From the NCBI RefSeq assembly GCF_907164915.1, contig NC_061866.1:47857370-47921369 (forward strand): a stretch of DNA of 64,000 nucleotides. Direction: 5' to 3'. The notes beneath the pieces are model-generated. The model did no database searches. It had not been told where the DNA came from and was given only the letters and a program-made list of their open reading frames with translations. The DNA comes from Impatiens glandulifera. Its lineage: Eukaryota > Streptophyta > Magnoliopsida > Ericales > Balsaminaceae. Below, piece by piece: positions 25,061 to 37,913 of this stretch. Position 1 is the stretch's first letter. Each line of letters opens with the position of its first letter. Both the position numbers and the translations under genes were made by a program.

Positions 25061-25880
25061 TGACATTTCTATATATAGTAATGGAAACAAACTTAGGATA
25101 CGTCGTAGCTAAAATTTTAACAATATACCAAATGTTGTCCCCAAAACTAATCGAATCATTATCCCCACAATAAATCTAGATTACTCATGAAACTTTTCCA
25201 CATAAAATAAATTCCCATCAAAATAATCAAGGACAGAGTCAGGATTTAAAATCTACCAGAGCTAAAACTTTTAACAAAATCTAATATGTAAAACAAAATA
25301 CATCATCATTCGAAAAAGAGCACTCCAACTATGAGATTTTTTTAAACCAAGAGTATTGAAATCAACGTTATTACTTTGTAGAAGATCTCAGATACTCCGA
25401 CAATATAGGCTGATTTATATGACCCTATTTTAATATAAGTTCATATAATTTCATCATTATGATTAACAACATGTTTGTAAGCATTAAAAATCTACACATC
25501 AATTTATAAAATTAAAATAATTATTTTGATTTATTTTTGAATAAATAAAAATAATTAACGTCATGGCCAAAACCAATTAAAACAATTAATTAGATTAATT
25601 AGAGGCTAATTAATTAAGGAAAATGGTCAAAATGATAAAAAATAAAATTATCTGGGATAAATGTTGTACTCATTTATCTTAAAATAATTTTTTCCTATTA
25701 AAATAAATAATTTAGGATGCCACAAAATTATTTATTCAATCTTAAAATATGAAGGAAAAAAATAGTAAAATATTTGTCATATTTATTTTAATATTTTGTG
25801 TATTTAAAAAGATCAAAATTAAAGCCAAAAGGATGAAAGAAAAATCAATTTCAAGTAAACCCTTAAGTTTTTTAAATAAA
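25061..25880. other. AT-rich intergenic DNA
   Basis: No gene or repeat with clear borders seen. Confidence 0.6.
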
Positions 25881-28130
25881 AAATAAAATTCGCAATATAG
25901 TGTGGCCGGAATTATTAGAATCGACTACAGTAGGAATCACGTCCATCGGATGGACACTAGATTCTCATCCAACGCCAGAAGCAGGTCGTGTAGCCCATTG
26001 TAGAAAAAGGACGCGCACACACGCGAAACACCAGATCAATTAACTGGACCTTAGCCCCGTTAGCCAGAACGCTAACGGAATGCCCAGATGCTGACGGAAC
26101 GTCACAACGTGCATGAAATAACGTCGTTTCATGTGCCACCTTCTTCTCCAACGCGATAGCCTTAAATATAAGGATGAACGTCCATCTTTAATTTCTCAAT
26201 GATTTAACTCAATCTAAAGTCAACAATTTCGGTTGATTTAAAGGTTGATCACCTTACCACAATGATCATTTCTCCTACAATATGGATGATTCATTCATAT
26301 TTCTCCAAGTTGACTCAAGAATAGTCAAAACGCCATTAATGGTTTTTGGCTGATTCATTCCACTTGACTCCTTCACTGACTTAGGGAAGCTATAAATAGA
26401 CCCTGTTAATCATTCTGAAGCTAAGGAATCCAATCTCATCGTAAATCTGTCATTAAAACTCAAAGCTTCTGAATTTTTTGAAAAAATTTGTTTAAAGTCA
26501 TAAAGTTTGGATCTGACCATCCCAAAAGTTTCCATAAGAATCAAGGAGTGTTCTCTAATCTTTGGTAATGTTTCAATCACCCTCTAATTCATATTTACAG
26601 TTTGAATTTGAATTTTTTATATTTCAAATTGCATAAGTTTGCATGTTTACTGTTATGGTATTTTATGGTTGAATATTAATCCTAAGATCATTCATGAACT
26701 TTTTAGATAGGTTAGAGACAATAAATCAACCTAAATAGAAAAACCCAAATTTAAATTAAAAATTAAAAAAACGTATTTGCTTTTTTGGACTAATTTTCTT
26801 GAATCACAGTCCAGAAAGCATCTCAACATGATTGTAATGATGTTGGGAAATTGTTTAAATCATGTTTGATCCATCCATAACATGTTTGATCAAACTCAAA
26901 AATTTCAAAATAATTGAAATTTTTGAGTTCTTGATTCGGTCAAAACGAATAGCCAGTGTTCTTGTTTTGGTACTAATCAAATATATGAGATATAAGGAAG
27001 CTATTGGGTGGCTCATTTCCTTTCAAAATAGTTTTAAAATCAAAAACTCTAATTTTGATCAAAACCTATTTTGAACGTTTTGGTACCTTGAGATGATGAT
27101 CAACATGTTTCTGGGAGCTTTGTGAAGCTACTCAAACCACTAAAAAAATGAATTAAAAAAATAAATTTTGGTGTTTGTAAAGATTGAGGCTTGTTAGTCT
27201 AGGACTAAGAGATCTGATCGAGGATCCTCAGTCAGGACTGAGACCTAGGACCGAGAAATTTGAACCTCGATATAGGACCAAGACCTAGGATTGAGAAATT
27301 CGAACATATGACCGAGAGGTCCAACCGATGTTCTTGAGCTAGGATTGAGAGATCTGAATGAAGATTCTTACATCCAAGACCGAGAGGTCCAACCTAGGGT
27401 CGAGATGTTCGACCTAGGATCGATGAACTTAGCCTAAACCCAAGACCAGTGGGTTTGTACACTCAGACCGGTAATCTCAGCCAATGACCGAGAGTCCTTA
27501 GCACCTAGACCGAGGGACTTCGGCACTCCGACCGAAGATCCCGAGCCTCGACCTAGACCGAGGGTTTTTAGACCCCAGCCTACAAAAACGAACCCAAGAC
27601 CTTGGATTTCGATCCTCTAAGGTATGTTTGGTTCCACTTTATAAATTCAAAATTATGTTTTGTAATTTCGGGACTTTAAATCATTTTTTTAAATCCTAGA
27701 AAATTAGAAAATATTTTAAAAATATTTTTTGAATATTTCCACCAAAATATTTTGATAAAGGCTTGTTTGGAATTTATGTGTAAACCATAATGACTTTAAA
27801 AATGACTGACGTTCTTCAAGTATTTGCCCTAAGTCAACGACATCAACAACAGGTACAAACATTTAAATATTGTTATTACAATATTTTAAATAACGCACAA
27901 ATCTTATGCATGTTTAGGACTAGAAGAATAATCGATAAAAATAAAAATGATACAACTGATTTCCAAAGACAAATTTATAAGTAGATACTGTTTTTAAAAC
28001 GGGTACGGAGGATGAAGCGCAAAGACCTTTTTTGAGTATCACGAAACTACGAACTAAAAAAAACTCTAGCCAATACGTTTATACACGTATGCCAAATTTA
28101 TTTATTTTAAAAAATTAATTGGTGACTCTT
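25881..28130. mobile_element. Probable LTR-retrotransposon LTR relic (Tat/Ogre-like Ty3-gypsy style)
   Basis: A GC-richer stretch (25900-26160) is followed by TATAAATAG at about 26392, a plausible LTR promoter. After a long AT-rich U5-like region comes ACGGGTACGGAGGATGAAGCGCAAAGACC (split at about 28000) and finally AATTAATTGGTGACTCT at about 28112. The last resembles the TTGGCGACTC sequence that commonly follows LTRs of this group. No gag/pol is present, so it could be a solo LTR. Boundaries and class are tentative. Confidence 0.35.
27180..27600 (+). repeat. Degenerate array of GACCGAG-type units
   Basis: The core GACCGAG (also GACTGAG, GACCAAG, GATTGAG) recurs over a dozen times at irregular 20-35-base spacing, often as CCTAGGACCGAGA or ACCGAGAGGTCCAAC. 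It lies inside the presumed LTR. Confidence 0.75.
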
Positions 28131-31100
28131 TTTTTAAAATTAATTATGTTTAATTAATTAAACTAAAAGAATTCTAAAAAATCAAATTGTGATTTGAATA
28201 TCGTAAATTCTCAGATTATTTAAAATTAAACTCCAAAAGTTGTTAGGAATCGTTTAAAAATCTTTTAAATAATATTTTATTTAAAAAGAAAATTATTGAC
28301 ACGCAAACCGATATTGAAATTTTTCGAACTTTAAACTTTTTTATGGAACCTAATACTAAGAATTTTTTTTTGTTACAGTGTTGCTACATAAAAATACGCA
28401 ACTTAAGATCTCATTGAAAAATATTTTTCATCAAACTCAACCCTTTAAAATTTAGAAGGATATTCTATCTTCTCAACATAAATGAATGTATTTGTTTCGA
28501 TCGTGATAATGAGATCGTGATAATGAAGGATTATCAATTCTTGACTGGTAATTTTTTTTATTTCTTTTTTCCCGAATTTGACATTAAAAGAATTTTTAAC
28601 TTTTAAAATTTGCAACCTATATATATCAATTACTAAAGAAATTATCAAATAAAATTCTTGACCCACAACTCACTTCACGTATGAGTCTTGAGTTTTTTTT
28701 ATAAAAGTCATCATTTTTAGAGGTTTTCATAACAATAACGGAAAAAAATTAGAGAATGGATCACCCTACCCAAGATACTTTAATAATTCAATCGTTTAAA
28801 AATAAAATAACTTCATTTGATAAAAACAAACTGAAATTATCAAATAATCAAACAATAAAACTCTTTAATCACATTCTTAAACTAATATAAGGCCTGGTTT
28901 GACTTAAATATTTCAATTATTTTCAAAAAAAAATTATTTTATTTCATTTTTAAATATTATATATTAAGATATAGGTAAGGTGAAAATATTTTTGTCTAAG
29001 GTCAGATTATGTTGAGATTATTTAAACAAAATTAAATTTCATTATACTCTACTTTTATTTGATTTGAGTTATTAAATAATCCAAATTCAAAATAACACTA
29101 TTTCACTCGTTTCCTTTTTCAATATGTCACTTAGTTTATTAATTAAAATATTAAAATACTTTTTATTTTAAATTATTTTATTTTATTATATATTAATACA
29201 TTTTAAGTATTTTTACCTTAAAAAAATCACAATCTCTTCAAAATTATTATCGGTCATTATTTTTTAAATAACCAAGATTATTTAAATAACTGGATCCAAA
29301 TAGTCTCAATTTATTAATTAAAATTTTAAAATATTTTTTTATTTTTAATTATTATTTTTTATGTTATCATTATATATTAATACATTTTAAGTCTTTTTAT
29401 TTGAGAAAAATATCACTTCCTTCCTAAAAGAAGATATTATATTCAAATTAATAATGTTTTAAATAAAGTGTTACTTTTATTTGTAAAATTAATATTTATT
29501 TCTTTTATAAAAATAATATAAAAAATTATTATGCTAATTTAACATTAAAATAGCCATATTATCAAATTACGGAAGGTTTGGATTCAAGTTATTTAAATAT
29601 ATAATGATAAAATAAAACATCATATAACTCTTCTTCTCCTTTATCAAATCATTTAATTCATTATTTAAAATATTAAAATTTTCTTTATTTTAAATTATTA
29701 TTTTTTATTTTATCATTATATATTAATATTTTTGAATCTTTTTATCAAAAAAAATGTACTCAGTTCAAAATAAATAATAATAAAATAAATGATATTTTAA
29801 TATTTTAAATATTAATATATAATAATAAAATAATAAATAATAATTTAAAATAGAATATGTTTTAATATTTTATATAATAAAGGATGAGAAAAAAATTGGT
29901 ATAATATTTTTGGATTATAAGTTATTTATATGGTTTCTCTTTAAAAATATCTTGATATAGAAAGAAATAAGTATGGTCCACGGAATTTATGGTTACCGTA
30001 CGGTTTTCACAAAGCCGCCGTACTTTATTTATTTTACATACTAATTAATAACTTATATAGAATGAAATTATAATAATAAAAAGAAAAGATTGAAACTATT
30101 ATTTAAAACTACGTATATTATAATAATAAAAAAAAAAGATTGAAACTATTATTTAGAATTAAATACTACATTTTTTTTTGTACAATAAACTTTGTTTCAT
30201 TTCACACCAAAAAAAATTATTGTTTTAAAAGGCAAACAAAAAAGTGAAAATAAATAATATACAAATTAAATGATTCAAATATTTAAAAAAACTATTTGAT
30301 CAAACAATTATTTGGCTCAGAATTTATTGTTGATGGTAACATTGAGGGGCTGATGGATCTTAGTCCCAAAATATTATGTAAAATTTGAAAGTTGGTTAGT
30401 TAGTTGGTCAAAACACATTTAGACACTCACGCTTGATTCGTTTTGTGAATTTTCTCGATCAATCTTTTCACTATGATCCGAGCATAAAATATCTCGTTTC
30501 AAATGGAATCTCCAACACAATTTGAATAAAAATTTGTTGTTATTGGTGTTGTTAAACAATTTTTGATGTGTTCTATGTATTATATTTTTTAATAATAAAT
30601 TATTTTATTAATTGATGTTCTTACAAATGAATAATCAACCGGACAAAAAAAAAAGGATACCTTATAAAAAAAATAATATTTAAATTATAACATAATTTAT
30701 CAGTTATCACAAATTATAAAGAATCGTTCTAATATAATCTAGGACCATGTTCTGATAAAATATTTTTTAAAAATTTGGGTAAGAAGTATTAATATATAAT
30801 GATAAAATAAAAAATAATAATTTAAAATATATAATATATATTTTTTTATTTTGGTTAATGAATTGAATGATGTAAGAGAAAAATGGGTGTGAAAAAAGAT
30901 TTTTTAAATTTAGTTATTCAAATAACTCAAATCAGACTAGGTATACATGTATACGATACTGAAATATTAAGATGAAAACTAAATAATTAATTCCAACCAC
31001 AAACATTAATAAAATTGTTTCGATCAAAATATTATAATATTAGGAATATAGTGATTTAGTTTTTAATTATTTTTTGTTACGTTTCCTTAGTTATTTTTGT

Positions 31101-34100
31101 ATCGTAGTTTACATTGATTCAAATCTTGTAAAGTTTTCATTTCACACATGTTTTTATAATCATTCATTCCCTTATTATTTACCACATTATCAGTACAATT
31201 AATTTATTCTTCAATTTTGTAATCTGGTAAAATATCTGAGTTAAAAATAAATACTAAAATTATCAAGTTCGTTCGTAAATATTTGTGTCTCCCAAGCCAT
31301 AGTATTCGACTCAAAATTGATGGGTACCCTTCATCATAGGCATCTCCTCTTGCACAATTATCATCATTTTCTACAATGTGGTCCTCTTTAAGATCCTTCA
31401 ACAATTTCACTAAAGCTTGATGAACTTGATCTTTCTTCATAGTGAGGCCCTTTTGGCCGTCACAAAGTCTCCTTACACATTTGGTTCATCTTCACCAGTT
31501 GCGGTCCTGATTATTGGGTTGACTTAGACATATAATATTTTATTTTTTTTTCTATTTTAATAACTATTCAACATCGATAAATTGTTGTAACTTAATATAT
31601 ATAAATTGATTTCTTTTTATTTGTAAATGATAATTTTATATATATATATAATAAATTATTAAAAAAATTGGCCTATTTGGGATTGCTCTAGCCCATCATG
31701 TTTATTAATTATTTTTTGATTTGGCTACCCTTAGGGTTGGTATGCACTCTCATATGTTGGTCTAGCCTACCCTAAGCTACACCTTGATATTCACATACAA
31801 GATACATGGATCAAAATAACTACTAAAATATCTCAAGTGTCAAAAATGGTTTTTAAAAATTTAAAAGTCGAGTTTGTTTTTCACTTATATTGTCTTAAGT
31901 TGGAATAAAAATCATAGTTGAGAGGTATAAGACTAACTTTCAATATTAAAAAATAAATAAAAATTTACTGTTGATAAGAAATAGAATTAGCTTATGTTGT
32001 GCAGATGGGAAGTCTTCATAATATTCTACTTTATGCTGATTTTAAATTTGATTTTTAATATTAAAAAACAATAATTAAAGAAAAAAACTTATATTCAATT
32101 AAACCCCATATGAAAACAAACAAGTCCGAAAGGTGATGCCAAACTTATTATGGGTGACCATTATATTTATATTTTAACACAATTAGTCACATCGTGATAA
32201 GGATAGGAAAGATAAATATAAACCAACACACAAATATTTGTATTTCTATGTAAAATGTAAGCAAACCTAATTCACAAATCACAACTTTTAATGGTACGGT
32301 AACATCTCACACCACATAAATAAAATTTCATGTTCGGTGATTTAAACAACAACAAAAATAAAACAAAATCTAATTTACCCGAATACCCAATATTATGAAT
32401 GGACTAGAGAATATTTCACTGAATTGGCCAAATTTAATGTCAATTCTAGTTGAGGATATCATTTTATTTATTTGTGGAACACAATATAATAGATTAAATT
32501 AAAGGCTGACACATAAACCAAAAGATAATATGTTAATATCATTGCATAAAACTAAATAATTAGAGCTTGTTTGATCTTTATTTATTTTCTGATCTTTTGG
32601 GTTTTATCTAAAAATATATATTTTAATAAAAAAAATGTAGTTTAAAAATAAAATAATAATATTTTAATTAATGAAATAAATAATTTAATATATATATAGT
32701 ATCATAAAAAAGTCATAAAAACTCGGATCCAACAAGCACTTAAAATTTGTTTAATATGGTTATTTATTTTTTTAAATAATTTGTTATGTTGGTTCCATAT
32801 TGGTTTCTTTAAGTTTTTTTTTGAATTTTATTCAAAAAATTTTGTTTTATAAAAAAAATTAAATTATTTGAGTTTTTAATTTCTTAAATTATTATGTCTT
32901 TTTATATTTTAATTATTTTTTTAAAGATAAAGTAGGAGTATTTTAGTATTTGTAGTTGATAAAATGAATAATTTAATGGTTATAGTGATAGTGACATAAT
33001 AGATATAGAATTTCTAAAAATAAAAAACTTGATAAAATTCCAAAAATTCAAAAAAATCCTATTACAATTTTTTTAAAATCCTAGGTTGATTGCTAACATG
33101 GTTGAAAAGAATCAATAAAACATCATTTTTCTAAAATTTTAAGTGAACCAATCAAATTTATATTAAACTTAATACCTTTAGTTTTTATTTTCTATTTTTT
33201 TAAAAAAAAAATTAACTTTAATATAACATTATTTCATTCATCTACTCATATATTACACCACATAATTTATTAACAAAAAAAAAATATATATTTTTTTAAA
33301 ATAAAATTATTTTAACATTATATATTAATATTTAAAAAAAAAATTACCAAAAAAAATATTCACCCTTTAAAATACCACCAATCAATAAATTTTAAATAAA
33401 CCCAAATTTATTTAAATAAATTCTTACCAAACAATTGAGTTCAGATTTTCTACAATCTAGTAAGTTAATAAGTTTCATATTCTATTTGGTATTTTGATTA
33501 AAGGGTACCGGTGCTAGCCACCTCATAATTAAATCCGGATAAAAATAATATTTTGATATTTCAATTTTTATTATCAAACCTAAATTCACAATCTGATTGT
33601 TTTCAAATAATCCCTATAGGATGAGGAAGAAAAAGTATGGGTTCCAGCGTGTCATGATAATTGATAGAAGCCAGCCAGCCATTAATTCCATTGTTTAGGT
33701 GCAAGATATTCCACATGATGTGTTCTCCTAACTCCTAACATTATTTTATATTATCAAATGATTCTCTATTAAAATATATATATGTATAGATTGTACTCAA
33801 TTATTCTTCTACTACCTAAAACTTTACCAATTATTTCCTTAAATAGCACTAGTCTTTTGTTTAATAAATTAAACCCAACTTTCATAACCAAAAGTAAAAA
33901 TCAACTCTTGTTTTAATTATTTGAAAAAAAATACTTGGTGAGAAACCCATTAATATATTCATGCATATATACTATACAAATTGGTTTCAACACATTACAA
34001 ATCCAACAACATTAACAAAACAAACTCATAATATACATAAGATCGAATTATTATTTGAAACTCGAATTCGTGATGTTTAGTAATATGTGGTTCAAACTAT

Positions 34101-34968
34101 GAAATGCACAATATATTATTCAAACTTTCACATTCTTAACTTATTTTTCTTTTCCAAACGGATGCACAGATCAAATTATTCGAACTTGTCATATTTTTAG
34201 TAATATATGATTCAAACTTTGAAATGCTCTTTATTTATGCTATTCGAACTTTCCTATTTTAAACTTATTTTTTTCCAAAGGATGCATACATTATTTTTCC
34301 ATAATAAAGGTGAGTCAAAATAATGGGCTTTACTTCATTTGGCACATTAGAAAATTTAGAGTTGTGTGTCAACAGTGTAAGCATTCTAGCCCAATGTTGT
34401 AACTTCTTTTTAAAAAAAATTAATAATAATAAATCTCATATTTCATTGATATTAGAATTATTGACATGACAAGATTTCCAATTCTAAAAAATTTCTACCT
34501 AAAGCTATATTAAATGAAACGTTTATTCTAACAAAATCTTTCCGATAAATAAAAGTTTTCCTAAATAAAAAAACCTTTGTACCAATGAAAGATGAGGACA
34601 TGCAATTATAATTTGTCCCTCATTTTTTTTATCTAACTAATATCCTAGGTTAGATTAGTCTAACTAAAGTGGAATAATTAATAAATAGTGGAAGTAGTAT
34701 AATCCAAAGAAACATGCCAAATTAGCAAATATAAAGAAATTGTGCTTTTTTATTATTGGTATCACATCCAAGAATAGAAACAAACAAATGGAAATGGAGA
34801 ACTTACATATCCTTGTTTGTTGGGATTTATTTATTTAATTTCAATATTATTATTAAAAATAAAAAAAACACATATAATATAATATAATATATATTTGCTT
34901 CCATTTTTAGACAGTCAGCCAGCTTTACTTTAGCCAGAATTATGTAAGAAGAAGAGAGAGATCTCGAC
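28131..34968. other. AT-rich gene-poor DNA (about 6.8 kb)
   Basis: Dominated by A/T runs and short simple repeats; ATTATTTAAATAA-type words recur in both orientations. A tandem duplication of about 50 bases (TATAATAATAAAAA-AAGATTGAAACTATTATTTA) occupies about 30066-30170. A 78-codon minus-strand open frame at 31440-31204 starts MKKDQVHQALVKLLKDLKED but has no recognised homology. No other feature is supported. The right end includes the upstream region of the DUF868 gene. Confidence 0.6.
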
Positions 34969-35312
34969 ATGTCAACGAGGAATTTCAGACAAAAACAACC
35001 CATCATACCTTTCTTTCATCCCATTCCCAAAGAAACCCTCCATTCCTGATCCCATCTTCTTCCCAATCTCAATTCAACATTAACCCAAAACATAATCATT
35101 CTTCCTTCTTCTTCTTCTTCATATGTCCAAGTGGATTGATTGATTGATTCTCTATATTGGAAGATAAGGAAGATTCTTCTTATGGTGTTCTTCTTCTTCT
35201 TTTTGAATGTTCTAAAAGGAAGATCCATCCATTGATGAAACATAATGTCTCAATTGCAGCATGTGGGAGATCATTTACCTTCATTAAGGCCTCAACCGCA
35301 TCCAGAAGGTAA
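34969..35312 (+). promoter_or_regulatory. Four upstream ORFs before the DUF868 gene
   Basis: Short ATG-started frames precede the main start at 35245: 34969-35049 (26 codons plus stop), 35122-35142 (6 codons plus stop), 35181-35234 (17 codons plus stop) and 35235-35312 (25 codons plus stop). The last overlaps the main start in another frame. If the leader begins upstream of these, scanning ribosomes would meet all of them, implying translational restraint. The transcription start is not known from sequence. Confidence 0.5.
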
Positions 35313-36153
35313 GCAACCATTAGATGATGTACCACCAAACAGGCCAGGACAAAACATCGTAACATGTATCTACGAGGTAAAGGTTGCAGATTCATGCAGG
35401 AACGTAACCGTTACATGGGCCAAGAACATCATGACCCATTGTTTAACAATCCTTATGGAGAATCCCTCTGGAGAAAATCACCACGCATGTAAGATTGATC
35501 TCAAATCGTGGCAATTTTGGGGTAGGAAAGGACTAAAATCGTTCAAAATTGAGGAAAAACGAGTGGACGTGTTTTGGGATTTTAGGGCGGCGAAGATAAC
35601 CACGAGTCCTGAACCCTTGTCGGATTATTACGTAGCTATTGTGTCGGAAGAAGAGGTGGCTTTGGTTCTTGGAGATCAAAAGAAAGAAGCTTTTAAAAGG
35701 ACGAAATCAAGACCATCTTTGGTTGATCCGGTTTTATTGCACAAGAAAGAGACTTTATTTGGTAGGAAACATTTCTGTTCACGGACAGTTCTTGGGAAGA
35801 ATCAAAAAGACAGAGAGATTATGATTGATACTTCTTTGTCGGGTCCAAGTGATCCTGAAATGATGATTAGCTTTGATGGGAATGTAGCGATTCGAGTGAT
35901 GAATCTGCATTGGAGATTCAGGGGAAATGAGACGGTTATGATTGAGAATGTGCCGGTTCAGATCTTTTGGGATGTTCATGATTGGCTATATAATACTAGT
36001 AACAATAATGGGCTTAATTCAGGTCAGGGTTTCTTTATATTCAGGCCGACTGAACCATCGGGAAATGAAGAATCTTTGCTCAACAATTGGGAGGAATTTG
36101 ATCCTACCAATATGGATTTTTGTCATCTTTTACATGCTTGGAGGGTTGAATAA
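35245..36153 (+). CDS. DUF868 family protein, intronless
   Basis: A single-exon gene of 302 residues, normal for this plant-specific family of unknown function. Family features visible include CIYEVKVADSCRNVTVTW near residue 42, KIDLKSWQFWGRKGLKSFKI near 84 and VDVFWDFRAAKI near 108. Further on are PLSDYYVAIVSEEEVALVLG near 123, a basic linker near 145, FGRKHFCSRT near 173, and RVMNLHWRFRGNETV followed by VPVQIFWDVHDWLY near 220-255. There is no signal peptide or membrane segment. The start chosen is the first ATG in this frame. Upstream ATGs suggest control of translation. Biochemical role unknown; names beyond DUF868 would be guesses. Confidence 0.93.
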   Translation: MSQLQHVGDHLPSLRPQPHPEGKQPLDDVPPNRPGQNIVTCIYEVKVADSCRNVTVTWAKNIMTHCLTILMENPSGENHHACKIDLKSWQFWGRKGLKSFKIEEKRVDVFWDFRAAKITTSPEPLSDYYVAIVSEEEVALVLGDQKKEAFKRTKSRPSLVDPVLLHKKETLFGRKHFCSRTVLGKNQKDREIMIDTSLSGPSDPEMMISFDGNVAIRVMNLHWRFRGNETVMIENVPVQIFWDVHDWLYNTSNNNGLNSGQGFFIFRPTEPSGNEESLLNNWEEFDPTNMDFCHLLHAWRVE

Positions 36154-36780
36154 TGATTTTTTCTTCATTTTTACTTTACCCAAAAACACAACTTTTCAAG
36201 CTTCGTTTTGACCTAATTCAGAATTTCCCACATCTTATGTTTTGGTTCAATATAAACACCATTTCTCTCAGAAAAGATTCATGGATGATGATGTATATAA
36301 ACACTTTTAATACCTATTCAGAATCTAAATTATGTGAATCAACCCATAAAGACTAATTCACAACACACACACACACAAAATTATGCTGTTTTTTTGAGGG
36401 AACACTCTTGAAACTTTAAAGATTTTAGAAACTATGTAGTAAAAAAAATCCCAATATATCTAGTTGGTGTTTAGCATTAAAATGTTGGTATGGGTCTAAA
36501 TGGAGTTTGATATTTGCTAAAATGGGCAATATTATGTATTTGAGTAATGTCATCAACAACCTTTCATTTATATTAACAAAAACGTTAGATCAGATCGCTG
36601 TTTAACTAGAATTTGAAATATACTAGAGTTAATAGCTAAAACAACTAAGTAAAACAAAATCTACTTAGGTCACCCAATAAGGGAGGGATATCCCCAGTTT
36701 ACCGAAGTCATGAGTTTGAGTCCGTCTAAATTATACTCAAAGTTAATTGGTTAAGTGTAATTGTGGGTATGTATTTAAAC
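36154..36780. other. DUF868 3' flank and spacer
   Basis: Contains a CACACACAC run at 36366-36376 and a segment near 36690-36735 (GTCATGAGTTTGAGTCC) that weakly resembles a Pol III B box of a SINE. Nothing else is recognisable. Confidence 0.4.
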
Positions 36781-36781
36781 T

Positions 36782-37052
36782 AGGGAGGCAAATGAGTCAA
36801 GTTGTTCGTGAGCCGCCCACGAGCCGAGTTTGACTATAACCAAGTCTGAGTCGAGCTCGAGCTGGATAATAAATAATATATATTTTGTTTATTTTAATAA
36901 TAAAACCTAAAATTTAAAATAGTAATTTTTTTCTTCACAAATATTTGAAAATTTAATTTTAGTAAGTTTTTTGAACCGAGCTGGTAGATAATAGTCGAGT
37001 CGAGCTTTAACTCAAGTTGGCTTGAGCTCAGCTTGGTTCGTTTCTAATCCTA
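36782..37052. mobile_element. MITE, hAT-like (GAGCCGAG/CTCGAGC-rich)
   Basis: The left end TAGGGAGGCAAATGAGTCAAG and the reverse complement of the right end TAGGATTAGAAACGAACCAAG are similar. Subterminal GAGCCGAG, GAGTCGAGCTCGAGC and GAGTCGAGCTT units and their inverses flank an AT-rich centre. This is a common plant MITE style (TAGGGGTGGCAAACGAGCC-type ends). Flanks ATTTAAAC and GTTTAACT are only partly alike. Confidence 0.6.
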
Positions 37053-37068
37053 GTTTAACTTAAGGTGT

Positions 37069-37461
37069 AAGTAAAATCGAAAAAACTGAACCGATAAAAA
37101 ACCGACCTAACCAAGTTCTGGCTGGTTCATAATTTCTAGTACTGATTATGGTCGATTCAGTTGGCGGTTTATATAATAAAAAAATGACGGCTTAACCGAT
37201 CGATCGTATATATACGTGTTTTTGATATATTTATAAATGTATGTCCAGTGAACCTAATATTTTTTTTTTTAATTTTTAATTTATTATATTATATATTTGT
37301 TATTTTTAAACAATTAAACGGATATATAAACTGATTTTATAATCGACCTAACCGAATCGAACTTAACCGCTAACCGACGCATGAAAATTTAAAAAAACCA
37401 ATACTAACGATTAGAATGAATTTTTCGATGAAAAAACCGACCAAATCGATATACACCTAAT
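37069..37461. mobile_element. MITE, CCGGTT/AACCG-rich (hAT-like)
   Basis: The left end TAAGGTGTAAGTAAAATCGA and the reverse complement of the right end TTAGGTGTATATCGATTTGG are related. Repeated AACCGA/ACCGACC/CGGTTTA words lie on both sides. Flanks GTTTAACT and ATTTAACC share six of eight positions, compatible with an old 8-bp target duplication. It abuts the preceding MITE. Confidence 0.6.
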
Positions 37462-37913
37462 TTAACCCCCGAGAATTAGTTTATATAAAAATAAAATATT
37501 TAACTAAACTAAATCATGATAACTTTATAAGTAAATCCACAAATAATAATCAATTTTATTTACCAATATTCCCAATATTCTTAAACTTAAAAAATTAGAT
37601 TGAAATAAACATTTATATCAAAATAGTAAATATATTCTAAACTCATTATTAAGCAAAATTTGATTCATTGAAAGTTTAATAATTTGATTTTCAATTGAAA
37701 CGCACAAATGTCATAATTCATACTTAGAAATAAATGAACTTCAGTAAATTATAAAATCTCAATCTTTCAAGCAAAACAAAACTCAAAGAAATTGGGCATT
37801 AATTATAGAAAGAGTAAAATTTTAATCTGGGAAATGAAAATTTCAATCCTTCCTCTCTAGTTTCTGCCTACATTTTAGGGTTTCTGCTCCTCTAGACAAC
37901 TGAGTTCATAAAG

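Noticed and set aside
31204..31440. 78-codon minus-strand frame (MKKDQVHQALVKLLKDLKED...)
   Set aside because: Coding-like start but no recognised family, no splice partner and an AT-rich repeat setting; not enough to call a gene.
35016..35243. 75-codon minus-strand frame upstream of DUF868
   Set aside because: Glu/Arg-rich product of the pyrimidine-rich leader read backwards.
36690..36735. tRNA or SINE suggested by GTCATGAGTTTGAGTCC
   Set aside because: Only a weak B box is visible; no A box, stem structure or tail.
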